From a virus, in IMG/VR virus record IMGVR_UViG_3300020055_002270, positions 1-28,457 of that record: a stretch of DNA of 28,457 nucleotides; one strand, given 5' to 3'. Under the pieces are notes generated by a model, which was not told the origin of the DNA, searched no databases, and saw only the letters and a list, made by a program, of their open reading frames with translations. Of this stretch, positions 14,475-21,604 are shown one piece after another. The translations under genes and the position numbers were made by a program. Numbering within the stretch: position 1 is the first letter of the stretch; each line of letters opens with the position of its first letter.

Positions 14475-16736
14475 TTAAGGTGAATTGTGAGTTACAATAT
14501 CATGAGCAATAATAGTTCCATAATCTTGTTCTAACAAGTTATATGTTGTATATTCTCCCTCAATTCTATTGATTTCTACAATTTCTACCCAACCATCTAA
14601 ATCTCTAACATAATCACCAACTTTTATAATACCACCACCATCTTGTAAAAATGTTGGATTGTTCTCACCAATTGTAGACCAACCCTTATCTCTTAATAAA
14701 AATGGATGGTTATCAGTTGCCTTAATTGTTTGTCCACTTTCAACTTTGATTCCATAACAATTATCATGTAGTTTCTTTCTTATAACATTTACTTTACCTT
14801 CTTTAAACTCATCATTTTCTTCATCATATTGTAAAATACTTTCTCCTAATTGTATCTCATCAATTCTTTTATAAACACCATCTCCCATGTTGATAACTTG
14901 GTCTTCCATTAAACAGAATTTATTATGAACTAATACATCATTTGCAAAATAATTATGATTTGTTGTTATTTCTAATGAATAAGTTTGAACTGGATTTATA
15001 TCTTCCGTAATATCTGTAATTTCTCTTTCCACTAATTTACCATCACGAAGTTCTAAACACTTATCACCAACCTCTAATTGATTTGATTCTATATCATATC
15101 GTTTTTTAGTCCACTCTGGTTTATATGAACTCCAACCTTTTCCAACAACCCAATAAGGATGGTCAAATGTATTTTTAGTGGTTTTACTATTAAAACTTAT
15201 TTCTATGATATCAGCGTGAACTGGCATATCAATCGTGGTAACTTTACCTGTCTGAATTTCTTCATCTTTGAAATTATAATTCATAACTTCATCACCAATT
15301 TCAATTCTTTCAATAGCCTTTGTAGTTCCATCACCCATAGTGATTGGTGTTCCTGCTACAAAACACTTTGGTGGAATATTGTGAACTAAAATATTTGATT
15401 GGAAATAAGTATCAATATCTTCAACATCAAGTGAGAACCAAAGTACATCACCATTATTTTGAGTTACTGATGTAACTTCTGTTTCATCACCATTTGGGTC
15501 TAAAAAGTAATCTCCAACTTCAATACTATCTGTTGTTGCCCATGACCAAGTTCCACCTTGTTTTACAAAATATCTAATATCACTACTATCCTGTTGTAAA
15601 TTATAAGGTGCTTTAATACTATCATTAATTAAATAATATCCGTAATTTTCTGTTTTCATTGTTTTAGTAACAATTGAACCTTGAGTAGTAGAACCTGATA
15701 AATCTGTTGTGGTATAGGATAAATAATCTTGTGATTCATCTGGCATTCCATATGGTTGATAACTTAAAACAACATCTCCAACTTCTACATCTTGAACTTG
15801 TTTTGTTGAACCATCATACATTTTAATTAAACTACCACTTGCAGATGTTTTTGCTCTTTGTGCTATATAATCCCAACTATCTGTTGTTGTCGGATTTAGT
15901 TTAATATATTTACCAGCATCTCTATCTGCAAACACAATAATCTTTTCTGGTGTCATCATAAAATCTATTTTACCTACACCCAAGTAAGATTCTCCATCTC
16001 GGTAACTTCCACTATGAACAACATATTGTTCAATCAAATCATTATTATCTACCGCATCTTGATAACTTGAACTTGTTGAATTGTATGTGTAAAATCCAAC
16101 TGCATTAGTTTGAATACTTGAATCTACAGTTGCACCTTTAACTACATAATCTGGGAAATTATTATTCGGTGTATAAGATGATGTGTTAAATGTTGGTATC
16201 AAAGAAGAACTAAATGGTGAGTTATTAAGTACATCTTTAAAATTATCTTTATCAAAAGAACTACTAACAATATCTAACAAATTATCATCTGAATACCAAG
16301 GCGTTTGAAAAAATAAATGAAAACTACCTGAGTGTTGTGCTTGACCTCTTTGTGAAAAATAAGTGTGTGTTGAATTATTGTTATATTCAAAATTTGTTGA
16401 TATTCCATGTCTTGCAAAACTTGAACTAATTAATCCTTGTTGTAAGTATGATGGATTTTGTTTTTTACCTGAAAACCCATTGATGTAACAAGTCGTGTAT
16501 CCTTGTTCATTTGCATAATCTGATATTACATCAAAGTAACTACCGGTCTGTATTGCTGAACTACCAACTATTCCTATGTTTGTATTAAATTCTACAAACT
16601 TTACTTCGTTGGAACCACTTTCTATAATGTAATCCATACCACCAAGAATTGCAGCATTGGATAATGATGGCCAACCACCTACACTTCCTGTGATGTAATT
16701 AATAAATTCTTTTGTTCTTGTTATTTGTGTCGACAT
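14475..16736 (-). CDS. Protein with three tandem Hint (intein-like) domains
   Basis: A 753-residue protein. Residues 1-295 are a Ser/Asn/Tyr-rich region I cannot assign (it contains FVEFNTNIGI). Three Hint modules follow: about 300-453, 458-605 and 608-751. Modules 2 and 3 start with cysteine (CFVAGTPITMGDG and CLMEDQVINMGDG), have the block-B histidine (FDHPYW, H526; DNHPFL, H677) and end in His-Asn (LVHN, VTHN). Module 1 starts with serine or glycine, lacks the block-B histidine but also ends in VHN (N453). Only module 3 is followed by a Ser (+1), and only Ser-Pro remain after it, so normal splicing giving two exteins is unlikely; self-cleavage, as in bacterial intein-like proteins, is more plausible. 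It heads the oxygenase operon and may be a virion or surface protein. Confidence 0.83.
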   Translation of the reverse strand: MSTQITRTKEFINYITGSVGGWPSLSNAAILGGMDYIIESGSNEVKFVEFNTNIGIVGSSAIQTGSYFDVISDYANEQGYTTCYINGFSGKKQNPSYLQQGLISSSFARHGISTNFEYNNNSTHTYFSQRGQAQHSGSFHLFFQTPWYSDDNLLDIVSSSFDKDNFKDVLNNSPFSSSLIPTFNTSSYTPNNNFPDYVVKGATVDSSIQTNAVGFYTYNSTSSSYQDAVDNNDLIEQYVVHSGSYRDGESYLGVGKIDFMMTPEKIIVFADRDAGKYIKLNPTTTDSWDYIAQRAKTSASGSLIKMYDGSTKQVQDVEVGDVVLSYQPYGMPDESQDYLSYTTTDLSGSTTQGSIVTKTMKTENYGYYLINDSIKAPYNLQQDSSDIRYFVKQGGTWSWATTDSIEVGDYFLDPNGDETEVTSVTQNNGDVLWFSLDVEDIDTYFQSNILVHNIPPKCFVAGTPITMGDGTTKAIERIEIGDEVMNYNFKDEEIQTGKVTTIDMPVHADIIEISFNSKTTKNTFDHPYWVVGKGWSSYKPEWTKKRYDIESNQLEVGDKCLELRDGKLVEREITDITEDINPVQTYSLEITTNHNYFANDVLVHNKFCLMEDQVINMGDGVYKRIDEIQLGESILQYDEENDEFKEGKVNVIRKKLHDNCYGIKVESGQTIKATDNHPFLLRDKGWSTIGENNPTFLQDGGGIIKVGDYVRDLDGWVEIVEINRIEGEYTTYNLLEQDYGTIIAHDIVTHNSP

Positions 16737-16777
16737 ATTTTTTCCTTAATTCCTATAAAACTTCACATCTATAAATA
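16737..16777 (-). promoter_or_regulatory. Leader of the Hint-protein gene with TATTTATA
   Basis: This 41-nt gap directly after the GNAT stop codon begins, in coding orientation, with TATTTATA (16777-16770) and ends with the purine-rich ribosome binding region AAGGAAAAAAT before the ATG. The octamer is 31 nt from the start codon, close to the spacing in the clamp and ribbon-helix-helix leaders. I infer a phage promoter or regulatory element for the Hint/oxygenase operon. Confidence 0.42.
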
Positions 16778-17251
16778 TCAAATATCATCAATTTCTGTAA
16801 AAATATTTTCTTTCATCACACTATGAGCTGGTGTATTCCAATGAGCCATGTGTATTGTGGCAGTATCTAATCCTCGTTTTTTAACTTCATTACACCTTAA
16901 CCATACTAAATCACTACCCAATCCTTTATTTCTAAAATCAGGTGTTACATAACGATTATTTAAATGTGGATACTCTCTATTCCAATCAATAAATGCCCAA
17001 CCCTCAATGACTGGAAGTGGTAATCCATCTCTACCATTACCGATTAAATAAAATGTGAAATTATTTTCTAATCTATGTTTTAAATCAGATATATCCCACT
17101 CTTTCCAAGGCTTTCCAAATGAATCTTGGAAGTTATCTAATTCCTTTTCAATGGCTTCTAATTGATATGGACTGAAATTATACTTATCATATTCTAAATA
17201 AATACGAGTTTCTCGTGGTGTGTAATTACTTAAATCTATTTTGTAATACAC
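16778..17251 (-). CDS. GNAT-family acetyltransferase
   Basis: A 157-residue GCN5-related N-acetyltransferase. The acetyl-CoA pyrophosphate loop is visible as YVTPDFRNKGLGSDLVWLRCNEVKKRGL (motif A; R-x-x-G-x-G at 107-112). It is preceded by the beta-4 strand region GWAFIDWNRE and followed by HMAHWNTPAHSVMKENIF, the usual motif-B segment with the Asn. Substrate unknown: amino groups of sugars, proteins or small molecules are all common. It overlaps the zinc-ribbon gene by one base and ends next to the Hint-gene leader. Confidence 0.85.
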   Translation of the reverse strand: MYYKIDLSNYTPRETRIYLEYDKYNFSPYQLEAIEKELDNFQDSFGKPWKEWDISDLKHRLENNFTFYLIGNGRDGLPLPVIEGWAFIDWNREYPHLNNRYVTPDFRNKGLGSDLVWLRCNEVKKRGLDTATIHMAHWNTPAHSVMKENIFTEIDDI

Positions 17252-17490
17252 TATTCACTCGGTTGAATTTGACTCATCATGTTCTTTGGTATTGAACCAC
17301 AATTACCACATGCAAATACTTGTATTGGTACGATTGCCTCTTTACCATTTGGACTCATTAATGCAGATATTCTTTTCAGAAAGAATGATTGTATGAAAGA
17401 TGCGTTTCCACATTCTTCACAAGTTATTGTTTCTGTATCACTAATATCTACTGGTTGTGGTGGGTCTTGGTATTTTCTATTTTCACTCAT
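17251..17490 (-). CDS. Small zinc-ribbon protein
   Basis: A 79-residue protein with a four-cysteine zinc ribbon: C24 and C27 (CEEC) and C61 and C64 (CGNC), separated by a 33-residue insert (FIQSFFLKRISALMSPNG...). Small zinc ribbons with this spacing and the phrase KRISALMSPNGKE are frequent among marine T4-like phages; no function has been shown for them as far as I know. A transcription-factor-like or structural role is possible. It sits between the radical SAM and GNAT genes with tight spacing. Confidence 0.75.
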   Translation of the reverse strand: MSENRKYQDPPQPVDISDTETITCEECGNASFIQSFFLKRISALMSPNGKEAIVPIQVFACGNCGSIPKNMMSQIQPSE

Positions 17491-17501
17491 TTGTAACTCC
17501 T

Positions 17502-18659
17502 TTAAAAGTTTGTGAATATTTCTAAGTTATTATAATGTTCTCGAAGTGAATTAACTTTATCTACTTCACTTCTAAAATCTTCGTAGTTTGGATGCTCTTC
17601 ATTATTAATATTTTTAATCTTCCAAACTAAATCTGAAAAGGTTCCCCAATTGTTTATATGTATAAAATTTACTTCTGTTTTCATTCCGTTTAGTTTTTGA
17701 AAGTAATCCGACATTTCAATAAAACCTTTCATTTCTTTATAATTATTATCTTGTGTAACAAATGTCATTCTTACAAAATCTAAATTAGGTATCTTTGTAA
17801 ATATAAAATGTAAGTTCTCTTGTAGTATATCCCAATTACCACCCAATCTAATTTTATCATAGGTTTCTTTTGTACATGCATCAATACTGATTTCTGCAGT
17901 AATTCTTGGAATCTCGTGTAGATTACTTAACTGATTCCATCTTTTCTCTGTCCATCCATTTCCATTTGTATGTAGATGTAGATTTCTTGTATCAGGATAT
18001 TTTTCCATTGTGATTGATTTGAGTAGATTTCTCCAAAACTTACCACCAAATCCATCACCACTTGCTGTAATGTATAACTCATTCGCGTTATCCATTGCAT
18101 CACATAAAATTATTTCTTGTATCTTTTCAGATTTCTCTCTTTCCTTACCCTCAGTTTGTATGTAATCCAATCTGCAACTTGGACATTTTAAATTACAACT
18201 TCTATCATGAGAGAATATAACACATTCTGGCCCCCACGGTAACTTCACCATTTTCTCTGAAATGATTTGTTTCCATTTCTCTTCACCATTTGGATTTATT
18301 TCTTTTGCATTCCATAACTTATGATATGTTGATTCATCATAAATTGGAAAGTATCCATTATCGTAAATGGTTTCATCTACATCATCATTGTACCAACGAT
18401 TTAAAAATCCACACTCAGTAGAATCACAATACTTGAAATCTCCATCGTGCATTGATTGTCTAAGTTTTTGTGATGTTTCTCCGTTCCAAATATCTTCCCA
18501 TTTATCTTCTAATGAATTACCACTTGGACCACAAGTTATCCAAGCGTTTTTCCATTTTTTAGATTGTTCACTCCATTCACCAGATACACATTGCCACACT
18601 TTCCCATCATGAAAAAATTCTGCGTTTCTGAATGGTGCTACACAAAATCCTTTTCTCAC
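17502..18659 (-). CDS. Radical SAM enzyme with N-terminal SPASM/twitch-like domain
   Basis: A 385-residue iron-sulfur enzyme. The radical SAM cluster motif C-x3-C-x2-C is at 155, 159 and 162 (SCNLKCPSCR), and YITASGDGFGGKFW (about 195-208) contains the Gly-rich SAM-binding strand. Before it, residues 1-90 look like a SPASM/twitch module: FCVAPFRNAEFFHDGKVWQC, GNSLEDKWEDIWNGE, and YCDSTECGF, giving extra cysteines at 6, 24, 43, 78 and 83 for an auxiliary cluster. SPASM enzymes usually modify peptides or proteins, so a substrate in this operon (for example the Hint protein) is conceivable. Its ATG overlaps the gp44 coding end by 4 nt. Confidence 0.84.
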   Translation of the reverse strand: MRKGFCVAPFRNAEFFHDGKVWQCVSGEWSEQSKKWKNAWITCGPSGNSLEDKWEDIWNGETSQKLRQSMHDGDFKYCDSTECGFLNRWYNDDVDETIYDNGYFPIYDESTYHKLWNAKEINPNGEEKWKQIISEKMVKLPWGPECVIFSHDRSCNLKCPSCRLDYIQTEGKEREKSEKIQEIILCDAMDNANELYITASGDGFGGKFWRNLLKSITMEKYPDTRNLHLHTNGNGWTEKRWNQLSNLHEIPRITAEISIDACTKETYDKIRLGGNWDILQENLHFIFTKIPNLDFVRMTFVTQDNNYKEMKGFIEMSDYFQKLNGMKTEVNFIHINNWGTFSDLVWKIKNINNEEHPNYEDFRSEVDKVNSLREHYNNLEIFTNF

Positions 18660-19579
18660 TTTACCTTTCCGATTATCTCAACGAACATTGCCATGATGTT
18701 GATTTCTTTATCCACAACTACAGAATCACTTTGTTGATACTGAGCTAATATTAAGATACATTCTGCCACATGTCCTCTACCCCAATCATCTACGGTATCA
18801 AATAACAATCTAAATAAATCAGAAAAATCTGTTACTTTTGAATCTGCTAATAGTTGTCTAATGTTTTTAAACGAATTCTTTTTATCTTGTGTTTTCAAGA
18901 TTTCTAATACTTGGTTCTTATAATCATTCTGAATACTCATACCCTCATCAATAACTAACTTGTTATCAACCACTTGTCTTTGTGCAGCATTAATCACTCT
19001 TCTTAAATCAGGAAACCCACCATTAACTATTGTTACAATATCATCAATATTAGATTCAACACCCTCTTGAGTTAAGATGTTAGATAAGTGAACTGCAACT
19101 TGTTTTCTATCTGGTGGTATAATCTGAAATGATTGACACCTTGATTGTATTGGGTCAATGATTCTCTCAACATAATTACAAGTTAAGATAAACCTACATT
19201 TTTGTGAAAATGTTTCCATAAGATTACGAAGTGCTGCTTGTGCATTTGGTGTAATGTAATCACACTCATCTAAGATAATCACTTTCATATCTTTGAAACC
19301 TAATGTTGAAGCAAAGTTCTTAACTTTATCACGAACTACCTCTACACTATTTTCATCAGATGCATTGATATATAGATAATCACAATCTATATTATTAACG
19401 AGTAGTTTTGCGAGAGTGGTCTTACCTGTACCGGCTCTTCCAAACAATAGAAGATGTGGTAAGTCTCCACTCTCAAGGTATAACTTGACTTTACTTCTTA
19501 GGTGTTCATTACCTATGTAGTTGTCAAGTGAAGAAGGCCGATACTTTTCAACCCATAAAGAATTTTTTATTTCACTCAT
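18656..19579 (-). CDS. 44: Clamp loader large subunit (T4 gp44-like AAA+ ATPase)
   Basis: The ATPase subunit that opens and loads the gp45 sliding clamp. Features: the RFC-box opening SLWVEKYRPSSLDNYIG (7-23), Walker A FGRAGTGKTTLA (46-57), Walker B IILDECDYI (101-109), sensor 1 ILTCNY, and the trans-acting SRC arginine finger at 146-148, as in RFC and gp44. The length of 307 is close to that of T4 gp44 (319). The start at the ATG at 19579 overlaps the methyltransferase TGA (ATGA) and sits exactly before the conserved N-terminus; the longer frame to 19597 is unlikely. Confidence 0.95.
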   Translation of the reverse strand: MSEIKNSLWVEKYRPSSLDNYIGNEHLRSKVKLYLESGDLPHLLLFGRAGTGKTTLAKLLVNNIDCDYLYINASDENSVEVVRDKVKNFASTLGFKDMKVIILDECDYITPNAQAALRNLMETFSQKCRFILTCNYVERIIDPIQSRCQSFQIIPPDRKQVAVHLSNILTQEGVESNIDDIVTIVNGGFPDLRRVINAAQRQVVDNKLVIDEGMSIQNDYKNQVLEILKTQDKKNSFKNIRQLLADSKVTDFSDLFRLLFDTVDDWGRGHVAECILILAQYQQSDSVVVDKEINIMAMFVEIIGKVK

Positions 19580-20814
19580 ATTTTTTTCCATATCCAAATT
19601 GGTTCACAAAATGTTTTCTCTTTTGTTTGTTCCGCAAGTTCTAATGATTCTTCGGTGAACCTATCATCTGAAGCAGTTCCTGCTCCACCACTATTAGGTC
19701 GTTTAGCCATTTCCATACCAATACAACCTTGATACTCTGAATCACTAAGGGTACTTAAGAAATCATTCATAGGATTACAAATCTCTAACCATTGTTTTCC
19801 ATTTGAATTTAATCTCTTTTGTTTTGCACCACTACTTGCGTAAACATCACTTATGTTTATTAATATATATCCACCACTCTTTACAGAACACCATAATTTT
19901 TTCAATGTTTTCTGTAAGAACTTTTCATTCCACTCATCAATAGTTTTATATCTAACCCAACTTTGAGTATCATCATAACTATATCTCTCAACACCAAAAT
20001 ATGGCGGTGATGTGAATACGGTATCATACATATTTTCTTTATATTCAAAATCTTCTGCAGGTGATTCTATGAATAAAGTTTTTTTATCAACTTCAAACAT
20101 TGTTCTATGTTTCTCATAAAACTCTGCCTGTTTATGATAGATAGGATGATTTTCTTTTCTCGGGTCTATCCCCAAATAAAACTCACCTGTTTCACTACCA
20201 TAGAATCCAGCCAATCTATCTCCCCAACCTGCAGAGAAATCTAAAATACTTTTACTATTTAATTTATCATATAATACTTTGGCAACATTTGGTTTGAATT
20301 GAGAACAAATATACTTTCTTAATCCAATCATAGTTCTAAATGTATTACGATTTATACTTGGTAACTTTAATGTATATGCCGCACCCATTAAACTTGTCAT
20401 AAACTTTTCACTACCCCAAGTTCGTTCAGGACCAGGTGCAATTGTACCATCAACACTCCAACGATTCTTTTGTTGGAAATAATTACTAGCACTATTTCCT
20501 GTATTGATTCTTCTAAAGTATTGTTGTTTACCCTCGAATGTTAAATCATATCTATATTCGGAACCCTCACGAGCAAACCATTCACCCTCTACTAATATTT
20601 CATTATGTCTCATACCTTTGAGTTTTCTCAAATCCTTTAAGGCATCTTCTTCAGAAATTTCAGCATAAGGTATCTCGTAAGTCATTGCGACTTTTGCTAA
20701 AGATTCTTTTACATCATCTTTATCGAATGTTTTCTTAATATACTCCCACTCTTTCTCATCAATGGAAAGATATGGTTCCATATTTAAGAACTTATCAAAG
20801 TATTCTAAATACAT
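19576..20814 (-). CDS. DNA methyltransferase (N4-cytosine/N6-adenine, TSPPY type)
   Basis: A 412-residue SAM-dependent methyltransferase. The SAM-binding motif I is ILDFSAGWGDRLAGF (190-204), and LGIDPR (214-219) is motif II. The catalytic motif IV is FTSPPYFG (267-274), as in N4-cytosine and N6-adenine amino methyltransferases. About 180 residues precede motif I, including a YRYDLTF...YFRR region that may recognise DNA. The order (motif I before IV) matches the gamma-like arrangement. It is inserted between the clamp and clamp loader genes with one-base overlaps (TAATG, ATGA), so it would be produced with the replication machinery. No cognate restriction enzyme is seen. Protection of phage DNA is a likely role. 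Confidence 0.85.
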   Translation of the reverse strand: MYLEYFDKFLNMEPYLSIDEKEWEYIKKTFDKDDVKESLAKVAMTYEIPYAEISEEDALKDLRKLKGMRHNEILVEGEWFAREGSEYRYDLTFEGKQQYFRRINTGNSASNYFQQKNRWSVDGTIAPGPERTWGSEKFMTSLMGAAYTLKLPSINRNTFRTMIGLRKYICSQFKPNVAKVLYDKLNSKSILDFSAGWGDRLAGFYGSETGEFYLGIDPRKENHPIYHKQAEFYEKHRTMFEVDKKTLFIESPAEDFEYKENMYDTVFTSPPYFGVERYSYDDTQSWVRYKTIDEWNEKFLQKTLKKLWCSVKSGGYILINISDVYASSGAKQKRLNSNGKQWLEICNPMNDFLSTLSDSEYQGCIGMEMAKRPNSGGAGTASDDRFTEESLELAEQTKEKTFCEPIWIWKKI

Positions 20815-21545
20815 TAATTAGTTTGTTGAGTTGCCACCAAATAATATTCTGATGAATAATCATCAATGTTGAAATTGATTTTACTTAAACCATCTTTACT
20901 AATTTTTAGTGAAGCTGTTTGACACTCTTTGTTAGCACTTAAGATATTAGAGAACATATTTGCATTAAATGAAATAGGTTCTATATCTTTGTACTCACTA
21001 ACTTCTACAGGTATTGTTACACGATTAGTTGCAACATTACTATAACCAATTACAACTTCTACCTTATCATTTTTAGTAAGAATTGTAAATGATTCTGTAT
21101 CAGCAAGAGCACCCTTACCAGAAATAAATGTGTTAATAAAATTAGAATCAACTTTAATATCTAAATCCCAATCACTTGGAAGATTCTTAAGTTCTGGTGG
21201 TGTTGGTATTACTGATAAATCACTCAACATATATTTTGCTGAAGTTTTTGATTTTGAATCTGTTATATCCACACTAATAAATTTATCACCTGATGAAGTT
21301 AATTTAAAATCTACATCATCACCCATAATGTTTAAAAGTGATAAGAATTGTGGTGTGTTATAAACTCCTAAATCAGATGATTCAATACCAGTAAATTTAT
21401 CAACAATAACACTACCAACAACTGATTTATCACCAGAGATGAATCTTGTTGCTAGTTTATCTCCATTACTAACCCATTTAACTGATTTGATTTCACCACC
21501 AAGTGAATACTTGTCGATGAATCGTTTTAATTTACTTTTGTCCAT
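20814..21545 (-). CDS. 45: Sliding clamp (T4 gp45-like)
   Basis: A DNA polymerase processivity clamp, 243 residues (T4 gp45 is 228). Recognisable stretches are LGVYNTPQFLSLLNIMGDDVDFKL in the first domain and ISFNANMFSNILSANKECQTASLKIS with the acidic C-terminal INFNIDDYSSEYYLVA, as in gp45 of T4-like marine phages. It forms a trimeric ring and, in T4, also activates late transcription together with gp55/gp33, which is relevant to the TATAAATA-type sites in this window. Ribosome binding site AGGAGAAAAAGG. The leader carries an AT palindrome shared with the ribbon-helix-helix gene. Confidence 0.93.
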   Translation of the reverse strand: MDKSKLKRFIDKYSLGGEIKSVKWVSNGDKLATRFISGDKSVVGSVIVDKFTGIESSDLGVYNTPQFLSLLNIMGDDVDFKLTSSGDKFISVDITDSKSKTSAKYMLSDLSVIPTPPELKNLPSDWDLDIKVDSNFINTFISGKGALADTESFTILTKNDKVEVVIGYSNVATNRVTIPVEVSEYKDIEPISFNANMFSNILSANKECQTASLKISKDGLSKINFNIDDYSSEYYLVATQQTN

Positions 21546-21604
21546 AACCTTTTTCTCCTATTGTGTTATTATGTATATATAAATATATATACAAATTTTG
21601 AAAA
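21546..21604 (-). promoter_or_regulatory. Leader of the clamp gene with AT palindrome
   Basis: This 59-nt gap carries tatatataaatatata (plus strand 21574-21589), the same 16-mer as in front of the ribbon-helix-helix gene. In coding orientation TATTTATA (21585-21578) is 32 nt before the ATG and is followed by TATACATA, one mismatch from the T4 late octamer, at a position suitable for a -10 element. A strong AGGAG site follows. It is probably the promoter for gp45, the methyltransferase and gp44. Confidence 0.48.

Noticed and set aside
15090-15384. Ordinary splicing intein within the 753-residue protein
   Set aside because: No Cys, Ser or Thr follows the Asn of modules 1 and 2, only Ser-Pro follow module 3, and no homing endonuclease domain is seen.
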